A stretch of 64,000 bases of DNA from Shinella curvata (lineage in GTDB: Bacteria > Pseudomonadota > Alphaproteobacteria > Rhizobiales > Rhizobiaceae). Location: contig NZ_JALJCJ010000011.1 of NCBI RefSeq assembly GCF_022899935.1, forward strand, positions 32,127 to 96,126, given 5' to 3'. Positions within the stretch are counted from its first letter, which is position 1, and every line of letters begins with the position of its first letter. Positions 1-8,297 of the stretch are shown here, in pieces. The notes beneath the pieces were generated by a model. It ran no database searches. It was not told the DNA's origin and was given only the letters and a program-made list of their open reading frames with translations. The position numbers were made by a program, and so were the translations under genes.

Positions 1-9
1 GAGAATGCC

Positions 10-159
10 ATGCCCACCCTGTTCCGTTTCCTGTTCTTCTGCGCCGTGATCGTCGGATCGGTCTATGGCGTGATGGTGGCGCTGGTGACCTTCGTCGAGC
101 CGACCGAGCGCGAGGTGACGATCCGCATTCCCTCCGAACGGGTGAACCCGCAGCCATGA
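10..159 (+). CDS. Small single-pass membrane protein upstream of xerD
   Basis: A 49-residue ORF begins at the ATG at position 10. It has one hydrophobic segment (about residues 4-31, rich in Phe, Val, Leu and Gly) and a short polar tail ending in Asn-Pro-Gln-Pro. Its TGA overlaps the ATG of xerD in an ATGA arrangement, which suggests translational coupling. The frame is open to the left edge, so an upstream start outside the window cannot be excluded. No function is recognised. The predicted topology is one transmembrane helix. Confidence 0.6.
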   Translation: MPTLFRFLFFCAVIVGSVYGVMVALVTFVEPTEREVTIRIPSERVNPQP

Positions 160-1103
160 GGGATCTGTCCGCGCTTCAGGTGGAATCCTTCCTCGAGATG
201 ATGAGCGCCGAGCGGGGTGCAGCGGTGAACACGCTGCAATCCTACGAGCGCGACCTCGAGGATGCGAAATCCTTCCTCAATGAGCGAAATATACGCCTCA
301 CCGAGGCGATGCCGGATGATCTGCGCGCCTATCTCGGCCATCTCGCCAAACAGGGTTTTGCCGCCTCCTCGCAGGCGCGCCGGCTGTCGGCGCTGCGGCA
401 GTTCTTCAAATTCCTCTATGGCGAGGGCCTGCGCGGCGACGATCCCACGGGCATTCTCGATGCGCCCAAGAAGGGGCGCTCGCTGCCGAAGACCCTGAGT
501 GTCGACGACGTGACCCGTCTCATCTCTCGTGCGGAGATTGAGGCCACGGAGCCGGGCGGCAATCTTCTGATGCAGCGGCGCATGCATCTGCTCGTCGAAT
601 TGCTTTATGCGACCGGCATGCGCGTCAGCGAGCTCGTCTCGTTGCCGGCCAGTGTTCTCGCGCAGACCGGGCGTTTTCTCGTCGTGAAGGGCAAGGGCAA
701 CAAGGAGCGGCTGGTGCCGCTGTCGCGCGCTGCGGTTTCTGCCATGGAAGCTTATGGCGAGGTGCTGGCGGCCGAGATCGGCGACGATCCGGCAACGGGC
801 GCCTTCCTGTTTCCGGCGCAGAGCAAGGAAGGCTTTCTGCCGCGGCAGGTCTTTGCCCGCGACCTCAAGGCACTGGCGGGCCGGGCGGGAATTCGCGCCG
901 CGACGCTGTCGCCGCATGTCCTTCGCCACGCTTTTGCCAGCCATCTGCTGCAGAACGGCGCGGACCTGCGCGCGGTACAGGAACTGCTGGGGCATTCGGA
1001 CATTTCGACGACACAAATCTATACGCATGTGCTGGAAGAACGGCTCCACCAGCTCGTTCAGACCCATCACCCCCTTGCCAAACAGGCAAAAAAACCGGAT
1101 TAG
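156..1103 (+). CDS. xerD: Site-specific tyrosine recombinase XerD
   Basis: Tyrosine recombinase of 315 residues, the usual XerC/XerD size (about 300). The N-terminal SAM-like core-binding domain covers about residues 5-90 and the catalytic domain about 110-300. The catalytic set is visible: R156 in [10 protein letters not shown]180, H254-x-x-R257 in HVLRHAF, H280 in LGHSDIS, and nucleophile Y289 in TQIYTHV. Known family role: with XerC it resolves chromosome dimers at dif during division. The gene sits upstream of accA and is not flanked by phage genes, so I call it the housekeeping enzyme. XerD rather than XerC is inferred from the neighbourhood. Confidence 0.93.
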   Translation: MRDLSALQVESFLEMMSAERGAAVNTLQSYERDLEDAKSFLNERNIRLTEAMPDDLRAYLGHLAKQGFAASSQARRLSALRQFFKFLYGEGLRGDDPTGILDAPKKGRSLPKTLSVDDVTRLISRAEIEATEPGGNLLMQRRMHLLVELLYATGMRVSELVSLPASVLAQTGRFLVVKGKGNKERLVPLSRAAVSAMEAYGEVLAAEIGDDPATGAFLFPAQSKEGFLPRQVFARDLKALAGRAGIRAATLSPHVLRHAFASHLLQNGADLRAVQELLGHSDISTTQIYTHVLEERLHQLVQTHHPLAKQAKKPD

Positions 1104-1183
1104 GACCCTTCGCCCGCGACTGGCCCCCATTTTGGCCGACACCCGCCTGGCGCGGTTTGAGCAAACGATCGGAAACGCATCTC

Positions 1184-2137
1184 ATGCACAACTACCTCGA
1201 TTTCGAAAAGCCCATCTCGGATCTCGAAGGCAAGATCCACGAGCTGAAGAAGCTCAAAGAAGAAGATGAGAGCATCGACACGTCTGACGAGGTCGGCCGG
1301 CTGGAAGTGCGCGCCCGCGAGGCGATGGCCGACATCTATTCCAAGCTGAGCCCCTGGCAGAAAACGCAGGTCGCGCGCCACCCGCAGCGCCCGCACTTCC
1401 TCGACTATGCCCGCCAGCTCTTCGAAGAATTCACGCCGCTGGCCGGCGACCGCAAGTTCGCCGAAGACGAGGCGATCCAGGCCGGTCTCGGCCGCTTCCG
1501 CGGCGAAGCCGTCGCCATCATCGGCCAGGAAAAGGGCAACGACACCAAGTCGCGCCTCAAGCACAACTTCGGCAGCGCGCGTCCGGAAGGCTATCGCAAG
1601 GCGATCCGCGTCATGGAAATGGCCGACCGCTTCGGCCTGCCGGTCATCACGCTGATCGATACGGCCGGCGCCTATCCGGGCATTGGCGCGGAAGAGCGCG
1701 GCCAGGCGGAAGCCATCGCCCGCTCGACGGAAATGTGTCTCAACATCCGCGTGCCGATCGTTTCGGTCGTGCTGGGTGAAGGCGGTTCGGGCGGCGCGAT
1801 CGCGATCGCCACCGGCGACCGCGTCTACATGCTGGAGCATGCGATCTACAGCGTGATCTCGCCGGAAGGTGCTGCCTCCATTCTCTGGCGCGATTCCACG
1901 CGCGCCAAGGAAGCGGCGAGCAACATGAAGATCACGTCGGAGGACCTGAAGGCCTTCGGCATTATCGACGGCATCATCCAGGAGCCCGTCGGCGGTGCGC
2001 ATCGCGATCCCGCCGCCGTGATCGGCCGCACCGGCGATGTCATTGCCGCCGCGCTCAAGGAACTTTCGGCCAAGCCGGGCGACCAGCTGCGCAAGGATCG
2101 CCGCCAGCGCTACCTGAACATCGGCCGCCAGCTCTAA
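1184..2137 (+). CDS. accA: Acetyl-CoA carboxylase carboxyltransferase subunit alpha
   Basis: Carboxyltransferase alpha subunit of 317 residues (E. coli AccA 319). With AccD it transfers the carboxyl group from biotin-BCCP to acetyl-CoA, giving malonyl-CoA, the first committed step of fatty acid synthesis in the cytoplasm. The N-terminus MHNYLDFEKPI and the helical segment up to about residue 60 are typical, followed by the crotonase-type core with the Gly-rich oxyanion-hole stretch GEGGSGGAIAIA. I chose the ATG at 1184 because it matches the family N-terminus. An in-frame ATG at 1157 would add nine atypical residues. The gene follows xerD by 80 bp on the same strand. Confidence 0.95.
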   Translation: MHNYLDFEKPISDLEGKIHELKKLKEEDESIDTSDEVGRLEVRAREAMADIYSKLSPWQKTQVARHPQRPHFLDYARQLFEEFTPLAGDRKFAEDEAIQAGLGRFRGEAVAIIGQEKGNDTKSRLKHNFGSARPEGYRKAIRVMEMADRFGLPVITLIDTAGAYPGIGAEERGQAEAIARSTEMCLNIRVPIVSVVLGEGGSGGAIAIATGDRVYMLEHAIYSVISPEGAASILWRDSTRAKEAASNMKITSEDLKAFGIIDGIIQEPVGGAHRDPAAVIGRTGDVIAAALKELSAKPGDQLRKDRRQRYLNIGRQL

Positions 2138-2149
2138 GGCGGTGTTTTG

Positions 2150-2172
2150 AAGGGCGGCCGGGCGCCGCCCTT
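2150..2172 (+). terminator. Stem-loop after accA
   Basis: Inverted repeat AAGGGCGGC / GCCGCCCTT (9 bp) with a 5-nt loop, 13 bp after the accA stop. It lacks a T-run, so it may be a weak terminator or an mRNA 3'-end stabiliser. Confidence 0.45.
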
Positions 2173-2340
2173 GCCAAATCTCGGCCACATTCCCCGTGTT
2201 TGAGACGGGTGCGGGTTTCCGGCAGCCTCGCGAAAGAATTTCCGGTTAAGAATTTATGAAGTATAAGCCGGTTACGACTGCGCGTCCGCCAGCCCGGCGT
2301 GACGGCATGCGATCTGACGATTGTTGACGGACCCTGTGGA

Positions 2341-3843
2341 ATGCGCCTGACTGTTCTTGCCGCCATATCGCTCCTTGCCGTTGCCGCCGCCGGCTGCACG
2401 AATGAGACGCTCGACACGTTCGACAAGGTCGACGTCGACCTCAAGCGGGTGTCCAGCAAGACCGGCTATCAGCTGTCTCCCGCGGTGCTGTCCAAGATGT
2501 CGTCGATGAACATCGACCGGGCCTCGCCGATCATGCTGCGCATCTTCAAGGAAGAGGGCCGGCTGGAAGTCTGGAAGGCGGACCGCTCCAACCGGTTCCA
2601 GCAGGTGCGCAACTACAAGATCTGCGCCTGGTCGGGCAAACTCGGACCAAAGATGAAGGAGGGCGACCGTCAGGCGCCGGAAGGGTTCTATCCGCTCACC
2701 AAGGCGAACATGAACCCGAATTCGAGCTATTTCCTCGCGATCAACACGGGATATCCGAATGCCTATGACCGCGCCAACAAGGCGAGCGGCACGCATCTGA
2801 TGATCCACGGCGCCTGTTCGTCCTCGGGCTGCTATTCGATGACCGACGAGCAGATGGTGGAGATCTTCGCGCTCGCCCGCGATGCCTTCGGCGGCGGTCA
2901 GTCCAGCATCCAGCTCCAGGCTTTCCCCTTCCGCATGACGGCGGAAAACATGGCGCGCCACCGCGACAATCCGAACATCGAATTCTGGAAGATGCTGAAG
3001 GTCGGCTACGATCATTTCGAAGTGACCAAGCGGCCGCCGGATGTGAATGTCTGCGAGAAGAAATATGTCTTCAACCAGCAGGCCGACAAGCCATTCTCGC
3101 CGGCCGGCGCCTGCCCGGCGATGACGACACCCGGCGCGCTGGAAGTGGCGCTCAACAGCTATAACAAGACCTATGCGGCGTCCTATGCCACCGCGATGCG
3201 GAAATATGACGGCACGGTCTGGATCGAGCCTTCGGAGGCCCAGCGCAAGGCCATCGTCGCCGACCAGCGCAAGGGCCGCGAGCTCGCCTATGCGCCGACG
3301 GGCAACTCGCTCGATGCCGGCAAGCTAATGACCGAGCGCGAGATCGCCGAACAGAAGCGCAAGGCCGAGGAGGCTGAAAGGCGGAAGGTCGAAGCGGCCG
3401 AGCGCGCCGTGCGCGAAGCCGAGGAAGCCAAGGCCAAGGCCGAAGCCGATTTCGCCGCCGATGTGGCCACCGAGAAGGCCGAAAAGCAGGCGAGGGGCGA
3501 GGGCGCTCTGCCGGTGCCCGAACACAATCCCGGTATCGCATCAACGATCGAGAAACCGGAAAAGAAACCATTCTGGAAGTCCTGGATTGAGAAAAGCCAG
3601 CCGGTCGAGGCCGAGCGGGTTCAGCCGGTCGTGACCGAGAGCGCCGAGCAGGCTGCTCTCAAGGGTGGCCGACAGCAGGCGAAGGCTGGCGAAACGGCCA
3701 CTGCTGTCAACCAGACCGTTGCGACCGGCACCGCACAACAGACCGAAGCCGTTGCAGCACTTCCCGTCCCCGGTGGCGATGCGGGCCAGCAGGTCGTTGA
3801 AGAGACGGCGAAGAAGCCTTTCTGGAAATTCTGGCAGAAATGA
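2341..3843 (+). CDS. L,D-transpeptidase-family (YafK-like) lipoprotein with C-terminal coiled coil
   Basis: 500-residue predicted lipoprotein. The signal peptide ends in lipobox AAAGC with C19 as the lipidated residue, which supports the ATG at 2341 over an in-frame start at 2299. A YkuD/YafK-type catalytic domain spans about residues 60-210, with H156 in HLMIHG and nucleophile C164 in SSSGCYSM. The family makes or removes L,D-peptide bonds in peptidoglycan; YafK (DpaA) detaches Braun lipoprotein. After the domain comes an Ala/Glu/Lys-rich coiled coil (about 335-395) and a low-complexity tail carrying KKPFWK-x-W twice (408-415 and the extreme C-terminus, 491-498). Substrate unknown; periplasmic action inferred. 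Confidence 0.8.
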   Translation: MRLTVLAAISLLAVAAAGCTNETLDTFDKVDVDLKRVSSKTGYQLSPAVLSKMSSMNIDRASPIMLRIFKEEGRLEVWKADRSNRFQQVRNYKICAWSGKLGPKMKEGDRQAPEGFYPLTKANMNPNSSYFLAINTGYPNAYDRANKASGTHLMIHGACSSSGCYSMTDEQMVEIFALARDAFGGGQSSIQLQAFPFRMTAENMARHRDNPNIEFWKMLKVGYDHFEVTKRPPDVNVCEKKYVFNQQADKPFSPAGACPAMTTPGALEVALNSYNKTYAASYATAMRKYDGTVWIEPSEAQRKAIVADQRKGRELAYAPTGNSLDAGKLMTEREIAEQKRKAEEAERRKVEAAERAVREAEEAKAKAEADFAADVATEKAEKQARGEGALPVPEHNPGIASTIEKPEKKPFWKSWIEKSQPVEAERVQPVVTESAEQAALKGGRQQAKAGETATAVNQTVATGTAQQTEAVAALPVPGGDAGQQVVEETAKKPFWKFWQK

Positions 3844-4088
3844 CCGCGGTTGCGGCGCATGACGAAGCCGAGGTCTATGACCTGCGCGGGCTGAAATGCC
3901 CGCTCCCGGTGATGAAGGCGCGCAAGCGCCTTTCGACGATGGCCGCCGGTACGCGCCTCTGGGTCGAGACCACCGACCCTCTCGCCGTCATAGACATTCC
4001 CCATTTCTGTCATGAAGACGGCCACGCGCTCGAAGCCAGCGAGCGCATCGATGCCGGCCACCGCTTCCTGATCCGCAAGAAAGCCTAG
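3840..4088 (+). CDS. TusA-family sulfur carrier protein
   Basis: 82-residue TusA/SirA-fold protein with the signature CPLPVMKAR, putting the persulfide-carrying cysteine at C20. Family members relay sulfur, for example for tRNA thiolation or molybdenum cofactor maturation. The start overlaps the stop of the upstream lipoprotein gene (ATGA), so the two are probably translated together, although their functions are not obviously linked. The partner cysteine desulfurase is not in the window. It ends 2 bp from the convergent COG0523 gene. Confidence 0.85.
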   Translation: MTAVAAHDEAEVYDLRGLKCPLPVMKARKRLSTMAAGTRLWVETTDPLAVIDIPHFCHEDGHALEASERIDAGHRFLIRKKA

Positions 4089-4090
4089 GT

Positions 4091-5248
4091 TTAAAACCGG
4101 AAACCCGGAACGGCGAGCGGGTTGTCGGCCAGTGCCGCCCGGTCAGGGCGGTCGATCTTCGGCGTGCCGGTAAAGGCATCGAAGAGATCGCGCACGAAGG
4201 CTTCCGGCAAATCCTTGGTGATCAACACCAGTCGCGTGCGGCGGTCGGACGTATCAGGCCAGGCGGCAAGCCGCTCCGGGGGATGGAAGACGCTTTGCAC
4301 GCCGTGCAGGACGACCGGGCGATCCGGATTGCTCGACAGCTGGACGATACCCTTCATGCGCAGCAGTTTTTCGCCGTGGGCCGAGCGCAGGAGATCGATG
4401 AACATGTCGAGCGCCATCGGATCGATGGCACGGTCATGCACGATACTGAAGGAGCGAATCGTGGCGTCGTGGCGCGTCACGTCATGGGCGTGCTGGTGAT
4501 CGTGATCGTGGTGATGCCCGTGCGCATGCTCATGATGCCCGTGATCGTGATGGTGCTTATGGCCGTGATCATGCGCCTCCTCGCGCAGCCAGCGCCCGAC
4601 ATCCGCGATCTTGCTGCCGGGGTCGTAGAGCCCGTTGGCAAGCAGACCGGGGCCGACGAGGCCGGGCGTATCGACGTCCGAGACAGTAGCGCGCGGATTG
4701 AGTGCTGCGATCTCGCGCTTCACGGTATCCAGCGTCGCGGCATCGACAAGCGTCGTCTTGCTGATCAGCACGCGGTCGGCCACCGCAATCTGCTTGACCG
4801 CTTCGGGATGGTTTGCAAGCGTCGAAAGACCGTTTGCCGCATCGACCACGGTGATGACGCCGTCCAGGCTGAAGGAATGGGTGAGTACGGGATTGCCCAT
4901 GACGGCCTGCAGGACCGGCGCGGGGTCGGCAAGGCCGGTTGTCTCGATCACCACACGCTTCAGCGGCTGGATCTTGCCGCTCTGCATGCGGTCCATCAGG
5001 TCGGCCAGCGTATCGACCAGCTCACCGCGGATGGTGCAGCACAGGCAGCCGTCGGAAAGCTCGATGATGCCGTCGCCGGATTGCTCGACGAGCAGGTGGT
5101 CGATGCCGACTTCGCCGAACTCGTTGATGATAACAGCCGTATCGGTCAGCGTCGGGTCCTTCAGCAGGCGATTGAGCAAGGTCGTCTTGCCTGCGCCGAG
5201 AAAGCCTGTGAGCACGGAGACCGGCACGCGCCGCTCGATCAGGGTCAT
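4091..5248 (-). CDS. COG0523 (CobW-type) metal-handling GTPase
   Basis: 385-residue G3E-family GTPase. The Walker A motif GFLGAGKT is at residues 15-22 and the metal-binding CxCC motif at 68-71 (DGCLCC). A His/Asp-rich loop with about 20 histidines spans residues 226-259, followed by the CobW C-terminal domain. COG0523 proteins are metallochaperones or insertases for zinc (ZNG1/YeiR/YjiA) or cobalt (CobW); the His loop favours Zn, Co or Ni handling. No cobalamin genes are adjacent. It lies 11 bp downstream of a D-Ala-D-Ala carboxypeptidase gene on the same strand, so the two are probably one operon. The exact metal and client are unknown. Confidence 0.85.
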   Translation of the reverse strand: MTLIERRVPVSVLTGFLGAGKTTLLNRLLKDPTLTDTAVIINEFGEVGIDHLLVEQSGDGIIELSDGCLCCTIRGELVDTLADLMDRMQSGKIQPLKRVVIETTGLADPAPVLQAVMGNPVLTHSFSLDGVITVVDAANGLSTLANHPEAVKQIAVADRVLISKTTLVDAATLDTVKREIAALNPRATVSDVDTPGLVGPGLLANGLYDPGSKIADVGRWLREEAHDHGHKHHHDHGHHEHAHGHHHDHDHQHAHDVTRHDATIRSFSIVHDRAIDPMALDMFIDLLRSAHGEKLLRMKGIVQLSSNPDRPVVLHGVQSVFHPPERLAAWPDTSDRRTRLVLITKDLPEAFVRDLFDAFTGTPKIDRPDRAALADNPLAVPGFRF

Positions 5249-5259
5249 GTCTTGTCCAA

Positions 5260-6375
5260 TCAGAAGGTCGGCCGCGGGATCGGGATCGGGATGTTGGTGG
5301 CGTCGCCGATATCGCTGGCAGCGACCTCGTCATTACCGACGGATTTCGCCGCATTACCGCCCATCAGTCCGGCAAAGACAAGTTTCAGCGGCCGGTTCAC
5401 CTCGTGGATATAGGGCGACAGGAGTTTCTGCCGGCCGGCTTCGTCGCGGCCTTCGCTGCGCACCTTGGCGGCGTGTTTCGAGCAGATTTCCTTCGAGATA
5501 TCGGCAACCTCGTTGCGCGTTTCGCCATAGGGGCGAAGCTGGCCGAGCGTCGGCACCTTGCCCGTGCGCTGGGTCAGGCCCTTTTCCAGCATACCCGCCG
5601 AAATGTCGGCGCGCGCGCCAAGGCTGTCGGAGCCGAGCACGACGGAGACGACAGACCGGCCATTGCGGGTGGCTGACGAAACCTGATTGAAGCCGGAGGC
5701 GCAGATGAAGCCGGTCTTCATACCGTCGGCGCCGTCAAAACGGCCGATCAGCATGTTGTAGTTCGGATACTGCTTCTTGCCGGTGGTGAAACCTTCCAGC
5801 GCGAAATAGGAGGAATATTGCGGGAATTCACGCTTCAGCGTCACCGCGAGCACGGCAAGGTCGCGCGCCGTTGTGTACTGGCCCTTGCCGGGCAGGCCGT
5901 GCGGATTGATGAAATGCGACGAGCTCATGCCGATGCGCGCGGCCTCGGCATTCATGCGGTCGATGAAACCCTGCTCGGTGCCGCCGACCGATTCGGCAAC
6001 GGCGACCGCCACGTCATTGGCCGATTTGACGAGCAGGATCTTCAACGCGCTGTCGAGCGTCATCTTCTGGCCGGGCTTGAAGTACATCTTGCTCGGCGGT
6101 TCGGCAGCGGCGTTCTTCGTCATGGTGACGGGGCTTTCCAGCGAAATCTCGCCGGCCTTGACCGCGCGGAACACCGTGTAGGCCGTCATCAGCTTGGTGA
6201 GCGAGGCGGGATACCAGCGTTGGAACGCGTCCTCGTGTTCTATGACCTGCAGCGTGTTGACATCCACCAGCATGCGGGGATTGGCGTTGGCGGCTGTTGT
6301 CAGGGAGGCTGTGAGCAGCAGGGCGGCGCTCGCAAGCGCAGCAGCCCGACGCATCGATCGTCCGTTCGTCTGCAA
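5260..6375 (-). CDS. D-alanyl-D-alanine carboxypeptidase (DacF/PBP6-like)
   Basis: 371-residue serine DD-carboxypeptidase (peptidase S11) with a cleavable signal peptide ending near ANA. The catalytic motifs are complete: S58-x-x-K61 (SLTK), S117-A-N119 and K219-T-G221. The family trims the terminal D-Ala from pentapeptide stems in the periplasm. The tail ends in a Pro-rich IPIPIPRP segment rather than a clear amphipathic anchor helix. Start: the TTG at 6375 has GAGGA 7 nt upstream; an in-frame ATG at 6354 gives an equally good signal peptide but a weaker ribosome site. Divergent from the M20 gene. Confidence 0.9.
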   Translation of the reverse strand: MQTNGRSMRRAAALASAALLLTASLTTAANANPRMLVDVNTLQVIEHEDAFQRWYPASLTKLMTAYTVFRAVKAGEISLESPVTMTKNAAAEPPSKMYFKPGQKMTLDSALKILLVKSANDVAVAVAESVGGTEQGFIDRMNAEAARIGMSSSHFINPHGLPGKGQYTTARDLAVLAVTLKREFPQYSSYFALEGFTTGKKQYPNYNMLIGRFDGADGMKTGFICASGFNQVSSATRNGRSVVSVVLGSDSLGARADISAGMLEKGLTQRTGKVPTLGQLRPYGETRNEVADISKEICSKHAAKVRSEGRDEAGRQKLLSPYIHEVNRPLKLVFAGLMGGNAAKSVGNDEVAASDIGDATNIPIPIPRPTF

Positions 6376-6500
6376 AGGTCTGTCCTCGAAATCGGGAGTT
6401 GTCTCGAACCGTTGCCCTATTTAACCTATATGGCACCGTGATGGCAAAGCCATCGGAGCGATATGGCCAAATTTCCGGCCGAACATGACAGGAAACCCGC

Positions 6501-7661
6501 ATGCCCGTTCTCAACCGCGCCGCCGAAATGCAGGACGAAATCGCCGAATGGCGCCGCAGCATCCACCGGGAGCCTGAATTGCTCTTCGCCGTGGAAAAGA
6601 CGGCCGCCTTCGTGGCGGAGAAGCTGAAGGAGTTCGGCGTCGATGAAATCGTGCCCGGCATTGGCCGTACCGGCGTCGTCGGCATCATCCGCGGCAAGAG
6701 CGCGGGACGCACGATCGGCCTTCGCGCCGACATGGATGCGCTGCCGATCGACGAGACGAGCGGCAAGCCGTGGTCTTCCACCGTCAAGGGCAAGATGCAT
6801 GCCTGCGGTCATGACGGTCACACGGCCATGCTGCTCGGTGCTGCGAAGTATCTCGCCGAGACGCGCAACTTCGCAGGCTCCGTTGCGGTTATCTTCCAGC
6901 CCGCCGAAGAGGGCGGCGGCGGCGGCAACGAAATGGTCAAGGACGGCATGATGGAGCGGTTCGGCATTGCCGAGGTCTACGGCATGCACAACCTGCCCGG
7001 CATGCCGGTGGGTTCGTTCGGCACGCGCCCTGGCCCCATCATGGCCGCGACCGATGAGTTTAACATCACCGTGAAAGGCCGCGGCGGCCACGCCGCCCTG
7101 CCGCAGAAGACGGTGGACCCGATCGTCATCGGTTCCTATGTCGTGACCGCGCTCCAGACCATCGTCTCGCGCGTCGCCGATCCCATCGCCTCGCTCGTCG
7201 TCTCCGTCACCAAGTTCAATGCGGGGTTTGCGCATAACGTCATCCCGGAAACGGCGCAGCTTGCCGGCACGGTGCGCACGCTGAACCCCGACATGCGCGA
7301 CGAAGCTGAGGCCCGCATCCGCCAGATCTGCGGCGGCCTTGCCGCGGCGCATGGCGCGGAAATCGCCGTCACCTATCACCGGAACTACCCCGTCACCGTC
7401 AATCATGCGGAAGAGACGGGGCATGCCGTCGCTGTCGCGCAGGATATTGCGGGCATAGCCTCGGTCGATCCGTCGCTCGACCCGATGATGGGCGGCGAGG
7501 ACTTTTCCTATATGCTGCTTGCGCGCCCCGGCGCCTTCGTCTTCATCGGCAATGGCGACACGGCGGGCCTGCATCATCCGGCCTATGACTTCAACGACGA
7601 TGCCATTCCCCACGGCGTGACCTATTGGGTGAAGCTGGCTGAAAGCCGGCTTGCCGCCTGA
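6501..7661 (+). CDS. M20-family amidohydrolase (hippurate hydrolase / aminoacylase type)
   Basis: 386-residue dinuclear metallohydrolase of the M20D/HipO group. Metal-site motifs are visible: HACGHDGH at 100-107 (including C102), PAEEGGGG, YGMHNLPG, and GGEDFSYM near the C-terminus. The family removes N-acyl groups from amino acids (hippurate, N-acetyl amino acids, auxin conjugates); the substrate cannot be read from sequence. There is no signal peptide, so it is cytoplasmic. It is monocistronic, divergent from the carboxypeptidase gene with a 125-bp intergenic region that holds a short hairpin (GATGGC/GCCATC). Confidence 0.9.
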   Translation: MPVLNRAAEMQDEIAEWRRSIHREPELLFAVEKTAAFVAEKLKEFGVDEIVPGIGRTGVVGIIRGKSAGRTIGLRADMDALPIDETSGKPWSSTVKGKMHACGHDGHTAMLLGAAKYLAETRNFAGSVAVIFQPAEEGGGGGNEMVKDGMMERFGIAEVYGMHNLPGMPVGSFGTRPGPIMAATDEFNITVKGRGGHAALPQKTVDPIVIGSYVVTALQTIVSRVADPIASLVVSVTKFNAGFAHNVIPETAQLAGTVRTLNPDMRDEAEARIRQICGGLAAAHGAEIAVTYHRNYPVTVNHAEETGHAVAVAQDIAGIASVDPSLDPMMGGEDFSYMLLARPGAFVFIGNGDTAGLHHPAYDFNDDAIPHGVTYWVKLAESRLAA

Positions 7662-7670
7662 CGAAAAAGA

Positions 7671-7698
7671 GCCCGGCTGCAGGGACAGTCAGCCGGGC
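7671..7698 (+). terminator. Stem-loop after M20 amidohydrolase
   Basis: Perfect 9-bp stem GCCCGGCTG / CAGCCGGGC with a 10-nt loop, 9 bp after the stop codon. No T-run follows. It lies between convergent genes. Confidence 0.5.
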
Positions 7699-7741
7699 AA
7701 GTCGGGGGAGGATCGGCGAGTATTGATCGTGCGCGTCGCGT

Positions 7742-8008
7742 TTATTCGCAGACGCGGATCTTCTTGATCTTCAGGTTGCCCCACTTGTCGTAGCGCTTCA
7801 CCTTCTTCCAGAAGCAGTCATACCCGTAGTCGTCATCGTAGAAGGTGACCTGGGCGCCGTGACCCCAGCCGTGGCCATGACCGTGACCCCATCCATGGTG
7901 GCCGCCGCCGAAGCCGAAACCGATGGAAAGGCCGCCGGCCTGCGACGGGGCGGCGAAGGAAAGTGCTGCGACAGCGGCGACGACAGCGGAAAGCATGAAC
8001 TTGCGCAT
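7742..8008 (-). CDS. Small secreted Gly/His-rich protein
   Basis: 88-residue protein with a clear Sec signal peptide cleaved around SQA. The mature part begins with a Gly-rich, His-rich stretch of GHG/GWGHG repeats, then a C-terminal basic/aromatic segment holding two cysteines (in YDCFW and RVCE) that could form a disulfide. The start at 8008 is chosen because AAGGAG lies 7 nt upstream; an ATG two codons earlier would be too close to it. I do not recognise a family. Metal binding by the His repeats is only an inference. Confidence 0.75.
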   Translation of the reverse strand: MRKFMLSAVVAAVAALSFAAPSQAGGLSIGFGFGGGHHGWGHGHGHGWGHGAQVTFYDDDYGYDCFWKKVKRYDKWGNLKIKKIRVCE

Positions 8009-8166
8009 GGACATTCTCCTTGACGGTTTTGGATGAAGCCATCTCCATCCCATGAACCGACAGTCTCATGTCCGCGCCTTTCATGCTGTTCCATGCGGAA
8101 CCCGACGCGCGTCGAACCGAAAATCGCTTGGCTTCGGGCCACGGCTTTTGTATGGGTTCACCTAGT

Positions 8167-8243
8167 GGTCCCGTAGCTCAGCAGGATAGAGCACCAGATT
8201 CCTAATCTGGGGGTCCCGCGTTCGAATCGCGGCGGGATCACCA
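8167..8243 (+). tRNA. tRNA-Arg (anticodon CCT)
   Basis: Complete 77-nt cloverleaf with encoded CCA. The acceptor stem GGTCCCG pairs with CGGGATC (one G-U). The anticodon arm CCAGA / TCTGG encloses loop TTCCTAA, giving anticodon CCT, which reads AGG. The T-arm is CCGCG TTCGAAT CGCGG. Discriminator base A. Confidence 0.96.
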
Positions 8244-8297
8244 TTTCCGGCGAAGGAGACTTTTAAGTCTTTCCGCATAAAACTGACCGCTGATGGA

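Noticed and set aside
156..1103. Tyrosine recombinase as sign of an integrated element
   Set aside because: The protein has the length and catalytic layout of housekeeping XerD and lies next to accA, with no phage genes around.
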